DNA from: Larus michahellis
Taxonomy: Eukaryota > Chordata > Aves > Charadriiformes > Laridae
Direction: 5' to 3'
NCBI RefSeq assembly: GCF_964199755.1
Contig: NC_133903.1
Location: forward strand, 6,589,001-6,653,000
Length of the DNA stretch: 64,000 bases
Below are positions 1 to 11,326 of this stretch, piece after piece. The notes under the pieces are model-generated. The model worked only from the letters and a program-made list of their open reading frames with translations, had not been told where the DNA came from and searched no databases. Position 1 is the stretch's first letter. Each line of letters starts with the position of its first letter. A program made the translations under genes and the position numbers.

Positions 1-28
1 AAACCATCCCTACGTGCACTGCTCTAGG

Positions 29-78
29 GCTGGGGAGAAGAGAGCGTTTCTGGGCTGGGGGGAAAAGAGCGTTTCTGG
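29..78. repeat. Two-copy 25-bp tandem repeat
   Basis: Two adjacent 25-bp units (29-53 and 54-78), both beginning GCTGGGG and ending AGAGCGTTTCTGG, differ at only a few bases. A third, degenerate start (GTTGGG) follows. No function can be inferred. Confidence 0.8.
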
Positions 79-3000
79 GTTGGGATGAGCCCACAGCATG
101 ATAGATGGATAGGATGATACACACTAAAAGCAACTTTTTGAGTGTTTCAGATAGACGTGACCATTTCCAAAGGTCATGCATTCTCCAGTGAAGTCCATGG
201 CAAAACTCGATGTTGTTAAAGGAATTAAAATCTTTCTGCTTCCTAAACAGCATCCTTGCATGCTGAGTGGGGTCCTCTGCCTGCTCTCCTCCAAGGTGCC
301 ACATGGGACGTGCCTCGAGCTACATAAACTGCCGTGAGGGTGATAAGACAAGTAATATCTTCATTTTCTAAACTTTTCAAGACTATTCAAGGGGGGTTTT
401 AACCAAGGTGAAAGCAGCAGAGTTTCCCACCTTTCTAAAACAGCCTGAGAGAGCTGAAGCTCAGATCACAAGGGAGCAGATGCCTCAAATCCTTTCTAAT
501 CCCCATGTTTAGCAGGGATGTTTGAGGCGATTAGAGGCGCGGCGAGTACCGTTCCCAGAAAGGTAGAGCAGATGTCATACGCAGAAGTGCACTAAGCTCT
601 CAGTTGTGGCTGGAGTGCAGAAATGCTGGCCAAAGTCCATCTCGGTATGTCTGACTTAGGAGTATTTGGCTCCAAACACAGTGGACTGGACCTGTAACAT
701 AACAACACGGATCCGTTTTTCACGGTGTACAAACTCACCACCGCATCAGGGGCTGGAGCGAAATCCAGGGAACTCCTGAAGGCAATGGGAGTCTTGTCCT
801 TGATTCCAAGGCACCTGGAAGCTTAATATCTGCAGCTTCTGTTTAATAATTAAATGAGAACCAGTAAATAATGGATAATTTGTTATAGGAAAAACTACAC
901 CAAGTCCCTAGGTCTGATCTAAAAGCCTGTGAAAGCCTTCTGCTGAGCCGACTGCGTTTTGGAACAAGCCCGTAGTGGTAATAAAAATAAATCCCTGTAA
1001 TTAGGCAAAAGGGAAAATCCAAAAGATGCCATTTGAGCCATTTAGGGCTCAAAATCTGTGTCCTGGGGTTTGGGCTGGGTGGCCCTGAAACCTCAGGAAA
1101 TCCCACGAGCCATGAGCATGGGGGGCCTCAGCCATCCACGTGGAGGGGATGAGGGAGCATCTTCTGCACCCCGAGTCTCAGCCTCCCGAAATGGCGATTC
1201 CCAGGTGAGCCGGGGTGCCCTGAGCCTGGGCAGGATGAGGAGACATCACCTGGTTTGGGATCTGGATGTCCTGTTCCCGGTCTCTGGTGGCTCTGTCTGC
1301 ATTTCCCTAAGAAAGCTCCATCTGCTCCACTGGGTCTGTCCTTCCTTCCCACAGGCATGTGTACAGTCCTGTCCGGGCTACTTCGCCATCCATGATACAA
1401 ATGTCACTCCAAGCAATGCTACAGCCTTTTCCGCTTTGTCTGCTTTCCCTAGAGTGTATTTTCCCAGAGATCTAGAAATTTATCACTTGGAAGGCAGGGC
1501 CCAAAAAGCAGGATTTATTGCTCAGAAACCAGGAAACCCTGACTTTTAAAGCATGTTTAAAGTCCATTTTTCACGCTGGGATGAGACAAATGTCACCAGC
1601 ATCAGCGCCAGGAGCGTATTGGGCCCCAATGGGGAGTGAGAGATGGGGACAAAATTCTGCCCAAGGTGGATATTTTAGGTTTGGAGCTGAAATATGTTAC
1701 TTGCTTCTAGCTGGATCTTCCCAGCCCAGACTGAGGTCTTTTGCTGTAGGCAGCAAAGCAACAAACGGGGAAAGGAGAAGGGGAAAGGAGATTGATTATT
1801 CTTGCCATCACCTGGTGTGTCTCGTGATACAGTGATTGAACAGAAAGCCGAAATTAGAGAAAAAGAAAGAGTTCTTATTTTTTTTCAGAGCAAACAGTTC
1901 AGCCGCAGAGCTCTGCCACAGGCAGAGGCCAAGAGCAAAGCTGGGTTCAAAGGAGGGTTAGACAAATTCATGGAAAATATTCAACTTCTAGGCATAGCAT
2001 TGAGGCAACGCAAGTGTCTCACAGCAATTGCTGATTGCCAGAGGCTGGCAGAGACCAGGGGAAGGGCTATTTTATACAAGCCCTGTTTGTTTCCCTGGTT
2101 TGAGGGTTTTTTTTGTTTGCTCCTGCACAACAAACCTACACGTGCCTTTGTAGGATACTCCTGAGACAGACCTTTGCTCTCTTCCAGTGCAGATATTTCC
2201 ATCTTCCCTCTTTCTTCCAAGCAGATCTGAATATCCATGTAGTTCGGGGCTGATCGTTTTAGCATTTCTTTTTTCTGGGGGGCTTTCAGAGGATCTTTCC
2301 TGCATTCCCAGAAATAGAACACAAACATCTACTACTCGGATGTTTTGTTAAGTTATTTTCATTAAAAAAATAAACTTGCTTCCATCTGGGAACTTTGTTA
2401 AGTGTTTTAGGTATGTATTTAACTTCTCTGTAACCCATCACCAGGCATGGGTTTCAGCCAACTATTCCAGGGCTTGAACACACAGCTCTTAAGGGATGGT
2501 CGGAATCTGGCTCTGAAGCTCTCACCTGACTTCATTCTGATAGACATCGCTCCAAGCTCCTCCTCCCCACATCTAATTTCTCCCAAATGTTGAGCATATC
2601 TGGATTCCTGCCTGAATTTTGTCCATTTGCGTCCAGCTTTATCCTCCACTCCATCTGGTGACCAGGAGAGGCTCTCAAAGCCAACAGACCTTCTGGGGTT
2701 CAAGTGGCCCCGGGGCAGCGAGAGCTTCAGAGGGGCAGGACCAAGCGCTGGGGGACCTCGACAGCCTGGGAAATTGCTGCCCACCTGCAGAGGGTCTCAT
2801 CGGGGGTTGTATTAAATCCTCCTTGTTAGGAAAAAGGGGGTGTTTGGAGGAAGAGGTGACTCGCTGCTCTTGAATAGCATGTGGGTGACTCACGGCTCAG
2901 CTCCAGGGGCCAAGATGCCAAGACGATTGCAGCGAGAGTCATCTTTGGTGACAGAGCAAGTGGTGGTGGCATGTCCGGGCTCAGCAGGGACCGGCGCTCC

Positions 3001-3088
3001 CCGGCCGATGCACCCCCTGTCGCTAATAACAGCTTTTCCCTTTGCCTCCTCCCCAGCTGCAGCGTGAACGGAGGAGCGCAAATGGCAG

Positions 3089-3112
3089 TATATATATATA
3101 TATATATATATA
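3089..3112. repeat. (TA)12 microsatellite
   Basis: Twelve uninterrupted TA dinucleotides, followed by a run of T. Confidence 0.95.
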
Positions 3113-3477
3113 ATTTTTTTTCTCCTTTCACAGTGTTAAGAAGCTGAAGTCTCAGGAGGAACATTACAACTTCCAGTGGAACCAGCTAGCTTCCCACCTC
3201 TTTTTTTTTATTATTTTATTTTATTTTTGTTTGACATGCATACCTTTACTTTCCCGAATGAAGAGTGCCACTAACTACCTCTTAAAATATTATTACAGAA
3301 GGGCTGTATTCTACAGAGAATGGCATTTTTTGTAATAACCCCATTTTCCTTTTCACTTATTCTTACCTAAAAAGTTTCAGATTGCAGCTCATCCATCTCC
3401 CTGACACCCAAATCCCCCCTCACGTTTTCAAATTTTTATATATATTGTTAACCCATTATTAGCCCATAGTACCCTGG

Positions 3478-3500
3478 AAAAAAAAAAAAAAAAAAAAAAA
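3478..3500. repeat. Poly(A) tract, 23 nt
   Basis: An uninterrupted run of A. It could be the tail of a decayed retroposon or a plain homopolymer; no retroposon body is recognisable upstream. Confidence 0.9.
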
Positions 3501-4070
3501 CACAACAAAAGAGAAGCGTGAGAAAAGGCGAGACCCTGAGCGGAGGTGCGGGATCGGGGGGGCGGGGGTACATCATTTGGGCTGCTGTTTTGGGGAGATT
3601 TGTCTGCAAACAGGTGTCTGCACAGCCTGCTTTCTCTCTGCAGCCTCCCCTCTGCAAGGGGCTTTGTGGGGACACCTCAGTGTCACCGGTGGAGGGGTCC
3701 CTTCTCCTTCTCTCCCTGGGTCTTGCTCCAGCGCCTGGCGGGCAGCTCCAGCCTGCTCTGCCCCACGTCATGTGGGGGATGAGACCCGCTCTGCCCCCAG
3801 CCTGCCAGGACAGGAAAACCAGGGACCAAAGACTGTGGAGGAGGAGAAAACCAAACTAGCCCTGCTGTTTCCTCCAGACGGGACCGGAGAGGGCATTTTC
3901 TGAAGGATGTACATGTGTGAGCTCATCCCAGCGGGGCAGCGGCGATGGATGTGGTGCTAAAATCTCCCCAACCTGGGTTCCTGGGGTGGAAGGAGAAGCA
4001 CAGGGACGGGGTACGGCTCGGGGTGCAGAGGCAGACCTGGCAACCCTGCGTCACCCATGTGAGCCAGGAC

Positions 4071-4110
4071 CAGCCCATCCCAGTCCATCCCAGCTCATCC
4101 CAGTTCATCT
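4071..4110. repeat. Four-copy 10-bp tandem repeat
   Basis: Four decamers in perfect register: CAGCCCATCC, CAGTCCATCC, CAGCTCATCC and CAGTTCATCT. They vary mainly at the C/T positions four and five. Confidence 0.85.
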
Positions 4111-4732
4111 CATCTCCCCCAGAAGAAGTCAGCAGGAGGATTCAGGCAGCCGGATGAGGTGCATCAGTGCTCGGTGGCTTTTGCTCCTCTATTCCTTGGA
4201 ATTGTGGGGTTCCTCCATGGCACCGTGCAGCTCCCCAGTTCCCGGGCAGGCGGAGGGGCGTTTGCTGCTTGGGATTCGGGAGGCGGTGGGCGTCTCGCAT
4301 TTGGTTATCAAACCGCAGCGAGGTCGGACGGCATCCTGAGGACGGGAAGGAGGTTGTCAGAAATGAAGGTAGCCTCTGCGAGCTTTCGAGCAAAATTCAA
4401 ACTGTAGTCTTTACCGTGTGAAAATCTCTAGGTTACGTGAAGGTGACAGCTTTCTACTTTCATCAGGCTGTAATGAATCACTCGCAGGGAAAAAAATAAA
4501 GGTGTATCTTCATTAAAGTTTCCTTTTTTCCCCTGAAACTTTCAACCAGCTATCTACAGACCTTACAGTAAACTGCTATTCCTATTTGTTGTCCTCTTTA
4601 AAAAAAAAAAAAGTACATTCCTCCTCAAACTCACACCTACCCAACGTGCTGGGATTTATTTTTTTTTTTTGTTCTTTCTTCCCCTTCTGTGTGTGTGGTT
4701 TTTATTTTAACTCACAGGCAACTGCTTAACAT

Positions 4733-4754
4733 CAACAACAACAACAACAACAAC
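4733..4754. repeat. (CAA)7 microsatellite
   Basis: Seven CAA trinucleotides in a row plus one extra base, with no interruption. Confidence 0.95.
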
Positions 4755-5170
4755 GAAACTTTGGCAGAAGCCGCCTCAAAGGATCCGTGCGCGAGATGTT
4801 CAATGAACTTCCTAGCTACCAATAATTCCAGTTGGCTGCTTTTCCTTGAGCCGCATCTTCCCGGTGTCGGGGTGTGGAAGTGGTCAGTGCCCCATCGCTC
4901 GCCGGGGCTCCACCAGCTGCACGAGGCTTCCCTGAACGCGGCTCTTTGGGAACTGGGCGGGGGGCAGGGGGGGTAGAAGTGGGAGAAATTTATTAGTTCT
5001 TTTCCTTTTTCTAAATGAAGCTACTTCTCACAAGTCTAAATATTTACTGCCGTTTCTGGACACACACACACACAAAAATTAATAAAACTATCCATGGAGG
5101 GAGATTCTGATTCCCAATTATTTTGCCTTCGTGAAGTTAAAAAAAAAATAAAAAAAAATAAAAAATCCCA

Positions 5171-5560
5171 ACTTTGTTTGTGCATTCTTATTGCAAACAC
5201 AATGCCAACAATGGCTAAATAGACAGCATAATAAATAGCACCACAATGCCGACATAAAGGCCTTTCTGGTACTGCATACAAAATATAAACTGTGCCATGC
5301 CATTATTATTCCGGAGCCCTTGCTGAAACAGTGCAGTTGAAATTCCACCCCCAATGTGCACCTAATCAGCCATTCAGAGCCCCTTAATGACTTGTCAGTT
5401 CTTTGCCCTGCCATTTTCTGTCCAATTAATTCTTTTATTGTGCACCGGATAAAGGAAGACAAAGGCCTTCCATGCAATAATGAATCATTAAAATTCAGCA
5501 GCTCCTCTCTTGTGCTCTTGGCTCCTCACCAGCAATTCAGGCTGTTTCGCATTCGTTATG
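5171..5560. promoter_or_regulatory. Candidate conserved enhancer with SOX-type motifs
   Basis: The stretch is poor in CpG, rich in TAAT/ATTA cores, and free of simple repeats after 5171. It carries an AACAATGG SOX site (5207-5214), an ACTTTGTTTG inverse SOX-like site at 5171-5180, and repeated ACAATG words. This texture is typical of vertebrate developmental enhancers. About 6.6 kb 3' of SOX8 is a plausible place for one. Conservation itself cannot be seen without alignment, so this is inference. Confidence 0.4.
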
Positions 5561-5809
5561 TGTGTGGTGGTTAAAATTCACTCTACCTCAAACAAGACCT
5601 TTCAAAACGCTTAACCCTTTCCTGGGTGAAGACCTCCATCACTTTCACTGGGAATTTAGACACATATGCACCAAAAAAAAAAAAAAAAAAGAGGAGGAGG
5701 GGGCCGAGCGAGGGGAGGAGAAAGGCAGGCAGAGGTATTTTGGGTAAATGTTTTAATATCACGTCTCTGACAGTCACAATATTGCCTGCGCACACATCCA
5801 CAAACAAAT

Positions 5810-5960
5810 ACGGGGCGCGGGAGCCGATGCCAGCGCGGCGGCGAGGGCGGCCGGGCTGCGGGGCCGCGGTGGGACGGGGTGCGGGGCCGTTGTCCCACCC
5901 ACGCCGGCAGCGTCCCGCTGCTGTCCCTAAACCAACACAGCCCTGGGAGCGGGCGGCAGA
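5810..5960. other. Small isolated CpG-rich patch
   Basis: About 150 bp very rich in G+C and CpG, with words such as GCGCGGCGGCGAGGGCGGCC, bounded by AT-rich DNA on both sides and directly beside the candidate enhancer. No gene starts here that I can recognise. It may be an orphan CpG island or part of a regulatory element. Confidence 0.55.
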
Positions 5961-8159
5961 GGCAGGGAGGGACACCCTCTTATTTTGGATTAGGAGTGGC
6001 TTGGTTTTCATTCCTAATTGGTTTAAGATAAACTGAAAGAAGCCGGCTTTTAAACCTGAATAAGTGTGTCCAACTGGCTTTTTTTTTTTTTTTTTTTTTG
6101 CACGGGCTTCACTAAATCAGGTCAAAACCAACACTCCAGTTAAGCCAGTGACACACTGTGCATGGCTGAGCTCCGCAGCCATATGGGAGCGGCTTAATAA
6201 GGGTCAGCGGGAACACCGGCGGCTCTTTCAAGCATGGGGAGGGAAGAGGCCCACTTTCAGCAGCACCCACCGTGTTTTCTCCAAGCGCCAAACCATTACT
6301 GAGCAAGAGCACCCGGGCTGGTGACAACGGTCACCCCACCGGTGCCTCCCTGCCACGGCGGTGGCTCTCCCGCAGGCAGCACGGCAGGCAGGTTGCAGCA
6401 GAAGCCGGGGGTCGGTTTGTTTTCTGAGCCCTGGCGAGATTGGTTTTTTTCAGTGCAGACTGCGTGGTTTTATGGAAAGACGTTGCCTGCCATTTCCTTT
6501 CTTGTGCAGCAAAAAAATAAACTCACTTTCCACCTAAGCCACAAAAACCAGCCGCCGCTCCGGCCCCAGCCCTGCTACCGAAACCTGCATTTTTTTGCAA
6601 ATACTCTGCAACAGAAACCCCGTGGCCCAAGACCCACCACGAGCCGCCTGGGCTGAGCGAAGGGCTGGCATTCCCAAAAACCCGCGCTTGCCGTCTGGGA
6701 ACAGCCCCTAGATCACATCACATCACATCACATCACATCACGTCACGTCACATCGCACCATGCCAGCAGGGATTGCCCCGCAGCCTCTGCGGCTCCCGCA
6801 CTGGCTGGGGAAGCAGGATGGCAGGAGAACGAAGCAATTTTTAATAACCACAATTTTCCGTGGTTTGGGCTCCGGGAGACTATTTGTAGCTTCTGCTGAC
6901 TCATTTGGGAAATGGCTTCCCCTCCCCAAGTCTCATCCTTTGCCACTTGGTGCCATCCTTAATTCCTGCGTGTAACACGTATAAAGTGAATTTAAAATGA
7001 CACCACCCCAGCTCAGCTGGGCAGTGGCGGAGGAGACGGGATTGGGAATGGACCGGGTCTCCCTGGTTCCCATGGTTCCGTGCAGCTCCCCTCCCTTCGT
7101 TAAACAGGGTGCCATCTGATGACCCCCATGCCCCCCGCCCCCGAAAACTTTGTGGAGACTCTGCAGGGTGTCCGAGGAAGAGGGGGGCAGTGGTGGTACG
7201 AGGTGTTATCTCTCCTGGGAGCTGGAGTTCCTCCAGGCATCACTCATGGAGCCGTCAGGAGTTGATGTGAAACTCCCTGCTTTCACTCCCGCTCCCCAGA
7301 AAGGGAGTTGGGAGCCCTTCTGCTGGTGAATTCATGCTTAAGAATTTGCCTTCAGACTTAAAAGAGCCCCATGTCAATTGGACCCAACCTCATGCTCTTG
7401 AAGGCTGAAAATACGGCAATGTCGGAGTTTTCTTAAAACCTTCCCCCAGGCTTGGGTTCATCCAGACTCCCTGGGGACTCGGGCTGTGTTTGCCGTGGCA
7501 CCTCCTCAGCTCACCCAGCCTTGTGCCAGCAGCTCCTGTGGCCACCAAGCCTTCCCATGGGCTAGCACACTGCTGCTCCAGCTCCCAAAATCTCTCCAGG
7601 TTTGCACAGCAGCGTAGCTCTGCCCCTACCTGTGTCACTGGCCACAGATCACCTAAAAATGGCTTTTGCTGCCCTCCTGGCTCTTAAACACCACGTACTC
7701 CAAACGGCACTCACGTCTCTAGTTATTTTTATTTTATATGTACTTTTTTTTTTGCCTCTAGATGACAGGCAACGTGTAGCCAGGGGCTGTGATGGGAGGA
7801 TAAACATGGCAGAGGGAGGGGGCAGCCGCACGTCTCCTCTCATCCAGCATCGGGCTGGAGACACCGGGCGACGACAGGCACCCCTGCGGCTGCCGCTTCC
7901 CAGAGCAGCGTGCGAGGATGGCCAAATCCCCGCGTTCAGACCCCCGGGGATCCTGCGGGGAGCAGTCCCTGCATGCAAAGGGACAGGGAGGTCCCTCGGC
8001 AGGGCTGGCCTGTGCCCCCGCTCTCCTGGCCCCGTGGCTCGCAGCAGAACAGAGCTGCAGGTCGGGACCGGCAAGCCCAGCTGGAAAAGCCAGACGTCCC
8101 GAGAAGGTCAGTCCATAGACAGGGAGCAGGGATATAGTGGCACGGAAGTTTATTAAAAC
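5961..8159. other. Intergenic DNA, no gene seen
   Basis: Mixed composition, with a T-run near 6080-6100, a pentanucleotide repeat near 6.7 kb (separate entry) and a GC-richer part around 7.8-8.1 kb. An open frame of 184 codons (7602-8156, plus) shows no recognisable domain and I do not call it. Confidence 0.55.
6712..6758. repeat. (ATCAC)n pentanucleotide repeat
   Basis: About nine ATCAC units. The first six or so are exact and the last ones vary to CGTCA and CATCG. Confidence 0.95.
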
Positions 8160-8470
8160 TGCACGCCCTCATAGAAATGCCACTGAAGAATTTCTTTGCC
8201 ATAAACCTAATACCCAACTGTAAAAAATGTGTAACAAAAGTTGATATCATTCCAGGAAAAATTATAATAAGGAGGATGGGAAGGGACTTTTTCCACCATG
8301 CAGAAGGAATGTGGATACGGTCTATAAAGTTAATTTCCTCTTTCTTACTAAACAGTACCTTCTGAGCAATTCAGATAAATAGCAACGTTCATTATTCTCT
8401 GCACCAAAAATAAAAAAGAGGAACTTTTACTGCTTGTGTATTCCTGCAATTATCTTGAGAACCCTTTTAT
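8160..8470. promoter_or_regulatory. Candidate conserved non-coding element
   Basis: AT-rich, nearly CpG-free unique sequence without homopolymers. It has a GGAATGTGG TEAD-like word near 8308 and several ATTA/TAAT cores. It stands out from the GC-richer DNA on its left. Functional status is inferred from texture only. Confidence 0.3.
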
Positions 8471-9559
8471 GTTGACAGCCAGGGGTCAAAAGCCGGTCTT
8501 GGTTTCACCTGATCTCATTGACTTCTGCAGAGACATTCCAGCTTCACGCCAACACAAGAGCCACCAGAGCCGAGCTGGGGACACACAATGCCGCCATTCA
8601 CGTCAGGAGGACGCTCGCCTCATGGAAAATCACTTCTCTCTCTATAGAAAATATCTACGCATAAAACGGAGGAAAACGACAATGCAGGAAAATGCATTTA
8701 TACAAACAGCATGAATTTCAAATCAAAATGCTCTTCTCTGAATATAAACTGTGCCCCTGATCAGTGGCTTTCTCCTAGGGAAATGAAATGGGAGACTGGT
8801 TTGTTTTAGCGTAAATCCGAGTGTGGGGAATGAACTTCTGGTGCTCTTAGAAATTTCCAGCGCACCCTAAAGCCTGAGTCACAGGGATTATTCCGGCCAG
8901 TGAATTTTACCTGCCCATCACCTTCCTGAGCGTCGATTTTGTAAAGTCTTTGGATTTTACTCAGCAGCAAACGTGGAGCGAGCATCCCCGACTCTGCGGG
9001 ATGCCAAAAGAAAAAAGCTGAATGTCAGCATTCAGCATCGGCGTTTCAAACGGGAGCTGCTCCCAGGAGCTGCAGAGGAGTCTCTGGGGCCCACATTATC
9101 GCTTGGACCTGCCGAACGGTAGAGATCTATAGCATTCTCCTTCCGCAAATATTAGTAAAAGCTAACCGGATTTGGCAAAGCTTATAGAAATCAAAACCAA
9201 GTGCAGCCACAAGTGTTGGGTGCACAGACCCCAGCATGTCTCCCATCAGCCAAGGGTGCTTCGGCGCAACTCTTAATTTCAGTATATTTACGATACCATC
9301 GCATACAGATAATTTAACTCTGCTTTAAAGGTTAATCCAGATCTCAGTGAAGTCACTGTAAACTTTGCTATTAAACATCAAAAAAAAGTAAAGATAAGCA
9401 CTTATATTCCCATCCCACCCTTTCCCCCCCCCCCCCCCAAAGTGTGACTTTGGAGGGGAAGCCCTACCTCAACATGCAGAACAGGCAAAGCCAAAACGCG
9501 TCTATTTTTCAAGCAGGAGTTAGGATTAAGACTTGAAACTTGCACTGTAACCGGAGGGA
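8471..9559. other. Intergenic DNA, no gene seen
   Basis: Unique sequence of ordinary composition with no convincing exon or repeat, except the C-run at 9424-9438. Confidence 0.55.
9424..9438. repeat. C15 homopolymer
   Basis: Fifteen consecutive C residues following TTT. Such tracts are frequent assembly or sequencing trouble spots. Confidence 0.9.
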
Positions 9560-9970
9560 GGAGAAAGGAGGAAAGAAAGTCTCCTCTGAAAGTTATTCTG
9601 CAGCTTTGGCTTATAGCGTAATAAAGTCATTTTGCCAGCAGTTTTGTAAATGAGAGCAGAGAAAATGGTGTCCAGTTACAGACACTCTGGCAAGATAGCT
9701 CTTGGCAGATACTGCGAACAGCAAATTTGCTTTGGGACTCTGTTGTTCAGACTTTGTTAATGTTCTTGAGCTTCATTAATTGTCATCACATTTATTTTCC
9801 TCACGTTAAAACATTTTCCACAGTGCTGCACTGCAACCAAATCCCGAGCGCGTTTCTCAGGCTGGAGGCGGCTGAATTTCCCTAATCCCAACCCTTTCCT
9901 CCCAATTAGGCCCCAGCCTGAAAATCTTGCACTGGTTTGTCTGAACTGGTGAAACCAAACTGCAACTTAG
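9560..9970. promoter_or_regulatory. Candidate conserved enhancer 3' of SOX8
   Basis: The sequence has low CpG content, high TTTGTT/ATTGT content and an ACTTTGTTAA word (9751-9760). A TCTGTTGTTC word lies about 10 bp before it and ATTAATTGTC follows, giving several SOX-like half sites within 60 bp. It ends before the A-runs at about 9980. Autoregulation by SOXE proteins is possible but untested. Confidence 0.35.
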
Positions 9971-10407
9971 TTTATATAAGAAAAAAAAAAAAAAAAAAAG
10001 TCACAAATATAACTATTTTAATGACTGTATTTAAAAAAAAAAAAAAAGCCACTACATGCAACATATAATTTTGTTGCTATCATAATTAAGAGGTATTTAC
10101 AAGGGCTCGCCCACCAGACAACAGAATTTGTTGCTGTAAAATTCCTACGTGCTGTACAGAATAAAACGAACTTGGTCTAAAACCACGCAGTCTGACCTGG
10201 CAAACCCCAACTCATGTGAGCAGTCTCATTGAAATCCTATGAAATCCTTGGGATTACGGAGGTGGAAATCTACTTCTCAAAGAAGAAAAAAAAAAAAAAA
10301 AATCTCATAGTAAGACACCATTCAAGTACAGGGAAAGGGAGCAAGAAAAAAACCCCAACCATCAAAACCCAAGACATGAGAAGAACAGAAAACCTTGCTC
10401 GAAATAT

Positions 10408-10413
10408 TTTATT
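10408..10413 (-). terminator. SOX8: Candidate distal SOX8 polyadenylation signal
   Basis: On the minus strand this reads AATAAA. It is followed over the next 60 nt by a strong GT/T-rich region (TTGGGTTTTG, then GGTTGGGGTTTTTTT), the usual downstream element of a poly(A) site. Use of this site would give a 3' UTR of about 1.75 kb. Confidence 0.5.
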
Positions 10414-11320
10414 CCGAACAGCCTGTCTCCTTCAAAGCTGCTGTCCGCATTTCTTTTCAGCGCAGAAATATGCTCAAGCAGAAAGAAAACGTAACACGTA
10501 CTTGATAAAAAGCAATTTTTAATTTTATCAAATTGATCTGTACAAAAGTTAGCATTGCTTAGTCAGAAGCTAGTGAAGAGAACAGATAAGTAACAGCCAA
10601 AGTCTTTCAAACTTTATACAGAAAAATAGATTGCATAAAAATGAGTTTTCTGTATTTTTTTCCCCCACCCCCATGTCCCCAAAAGGAAATATGCAAAAAA
10701 TATTTTTAGAAAAAGAGTAGGAAACGTAGAAAAGGTAAAAAGATGATAACCTCTGAAATGTGTTTTTAGAATTTACAAAGTTTTTAAAGGCACAAGTTAC
10801 CATAAAATAGATGGTTATTATATGCTCAGCATACAATGGAAGAAGTAGAAATATATCAATGAAATATTAGTCTAAAACTAAGTACCTAAAAATTTTTTAG
10901 TGGAGAAGATTTTAGTTTCACAGTTTGATGGATGATATCTGGTCCCTAGAAGCCAAAATTAAAGCAAGAGTTGATAATTTCTCATTAAATTACATCTTCC
11001 TATAAAGTAGTCCTGGTTCCGAAAGTGTACAAAGACTCTGCAATGCCTTAAATCCAATTTTAACGCCCGAAAGCAGGTATCTAGAAAAAAAAAAAAATTG
11101 CCTGCTCCTTTTTGCAATCGTTTTAGCCTCCCAATTTAATTAGTAACTTTCCCCCCCCTCGTTATTGTATGTTCCCGATTGAGTTTTCTGTTGGTGACCA
11201 GGTCTGCGATGGGCAGATTCGTTCAGTCCCTCTCTCAACCTCGACTGCTGCAGCCGTTCAAAAGCAAAAGAAAAAAACCAACCCAAAACCCAACGAAAAT
11301 CTATAGACTCATAACACCGT

Positions 11321-11326
11321 TTTATT
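11321..11326 (-). terminator. SOX8: Candidate proximal SOX8 polyadenylation signal
   Basis: AATAAA on the minus strand is followed 20-50 nt later by a GT-rich element (GTTGGGTTTTGGGTTGG and a T-run). Cleavage would fall near 11300 and give a 3' UTR of about 0.85 kb. Which of the two sites is used, or whether both are, cannot be decided from DNA. Confidence 0.55.

Larger units (their letters stand above)
79..5170. other. Intergenic flank 3' of SOX8, no gene supported
   Basis: I see no exon with good splice sites or a recognisable protein here. Open frames of up to 163 codons occur but resemble no known family. In human the next locus on this side of SOX8 is the SSTR5 region, and nothing like it appears in these bases. 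The stretch holds several simple repeats, listed separately, and moderately GC-rich patches around 1.1-1.4, 2.7-3.0 and 3.5-4.3 kb. Confidence 0.6.

Noticed and set aside
1058-1549. Plus-strand open frame of 163 codons in the left flank
   Set aside because: No recognisable domain, no promoter or splice context, and a competing frame on the other strand.
8149-8154. AATAAA on the minus strand as a very distal SOX8 poly(A) signal
   Set aside because: There is no convincing GT-rich downstream element. It would imply a 4-kb 3' UTR while two better sites lie nearer the stop codon.
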